Assembly: GCA_902765655.1 (NCBI GenBank)
Contig: CACXAK010000068.1
Span: 1-7,349 of the forward strand
Origin: an uncultured bacterium
Lineage (GTDB): Bacteria > Cyanobacteriota > Vampirovibrionia > Gastranaerophilales > Gastranaerophilaceae
Length of the DNA: 7,349 nucleotides
Reading direction: 5' to 3'
A model generated the notes under the pieces. That model worked only from the letters and a program-made list of their open reading frames with translations. It had not been told where the DNA came from and did no database searches. Below are positions 6,892 through 7,349 of the stretch, piece by piece. Both the position numbers and the translations under genes were made by a program. Every line of letters starts with the position of its first letter. Positions within the stretch are counted from its first letter, which is position 1.

Positions 6892-7349
6892 CAAAAGGAA
6901 TAACAATTAACAATTATTATGATACAGCAAGTCCGTTTGCAGCAAGTCAAAATATTACAAATCCGACACTTGCATCTGATATTAAATTTAACGGTAGTAT
7001 TGTTTCAAATGATGTTTTCAAAGTATTTAATGATTCAGGTTCTATTTCTTTAAATAACTTTAATGCTGATAATATAAAAGGGGCAGTAAATTTAATATCT
7101 ACAAAAGGTGATATTGGTTTCACTACTTCAGGGTTGCTGAAATTAAATGAAGGTAACAATATTTTTGCAGGTAATGCAATTAATATTAAAGCAGGTTCTG
7201 TAAATTCATCTGCAAATATCACGGCAGGTTATAATAAAGATTTGACTCTTACAATAACGAATGAAATGTTGAATAATCTTGCTTATGATCCTGTAACAGG
7301 TGAAAATATCCTTATAAATCTTGGAAATACTCCTTATGCAAATGCGTCA
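6867..7349 (+). CDS. LktA-like filamentous adhesin, downstream fragment (3' end outside window)
   Basis: Frame 3 is open from 6825 to the end of the window, and from about 6867 it reads as a direct continuation of the adhesin (SGWISSGIAKGITINNYYD and onward), 161 codons without a stop. The content is beta-rich with alternating hydrophobic residues, including SISLNNFNADNIKGAVNLIS, KGDIGF, IFAGNAINIKAG and then DLTLTITNEMLNNL followed by DPVTG. This resembles the right-handed beta-helix style of filamentous haemagglutinins. There is no upstream start codon or ribosome binding site in this frame, so it is not an independent gene. It must belong to the same coding unit as the preceding segment, separated by a +2 or -1 nucleotide frameshift. 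The C terminus, where an anchor or outer-membrane element would be expected, lies beyond the window. Coding status is well supported; family assignment follows from continuity with the upstream segment. Confidence 0.75.

Noticed and set aside
6947..7222. Minus-strand open frame of 91 codons
   Set aside because: It is opposite frame-3 adhesin sequence that continues without a stop to the window end; no start context or domain supports it.

Overview
The window lies entirely inside one very large, AT-rich plus-strand gene. It encodes a secreted or surface-exposed repetitive adhesin that best fits the 'leukotoxin LktA family filamentous adhesin' group. Neither end of the gene is present, and I see no second gene, RNA gene, promoter, terminator, mobile element or CRISPR array. 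About 2,440 codons are visible. The reading frame is broken twice, so the gene appears as three consecutive open segments: 2-532 (frame 2), 526-6891 (frame 1) and 6867-7349 (frame 3). The apparent TTG start at 718 is an ordinary internal codon, because the adhesin pattern continues through it from upstream.

The first break is an exact 23-bp tandem duplication (501-523 and 524-546). It shifts the frame and creates a TAA at 530-532; removing one copy restores a seamless adhesin sequence. The second break lies between 6825 and 6891, probably at a short TC-rich run (6857-6868), and produces the TAG at 6889-6891. Whether these are real mutations, phase-variation states or assembly errors cannot be decided from sequence alone.

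Layout of the protein: (1) about 2-3850, an array of units with a strikingly constant period near 165 bp (55 residues), each a Gly/Ala-rich strand followed by an A-x-[IV] motif and a short beta strand; two unit intervals are double length and hold polar inserts. (2) About 4100-5290, a second array with a period near 157 bp (52 residues), anchored on a GG-x-[I/F]-x-V motif that becomes GGGF-x-V-P-like toward its end. (3) About 5290-5770, a non-repeating linker with the pattern LVLDG-x(2)-QAG followed by ITI. (4) 5770-6520, a predicted antiparallel coiled-coil hairpin. (5) 6520-7349, a return to beta-rich, FHA-like sequence running off the window.

Organism: low G+C with the standard code, and a giant LktA-like adhesin without runs of extremely AT-biased codons. 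I favour a gut Gastranaerophilales (Melainabacteria/Vampirovibrionia) genome, with Fusobacterium or another low-GC host-associated bacterium as alternatives. This is an inference, not a demonstrated assignment.
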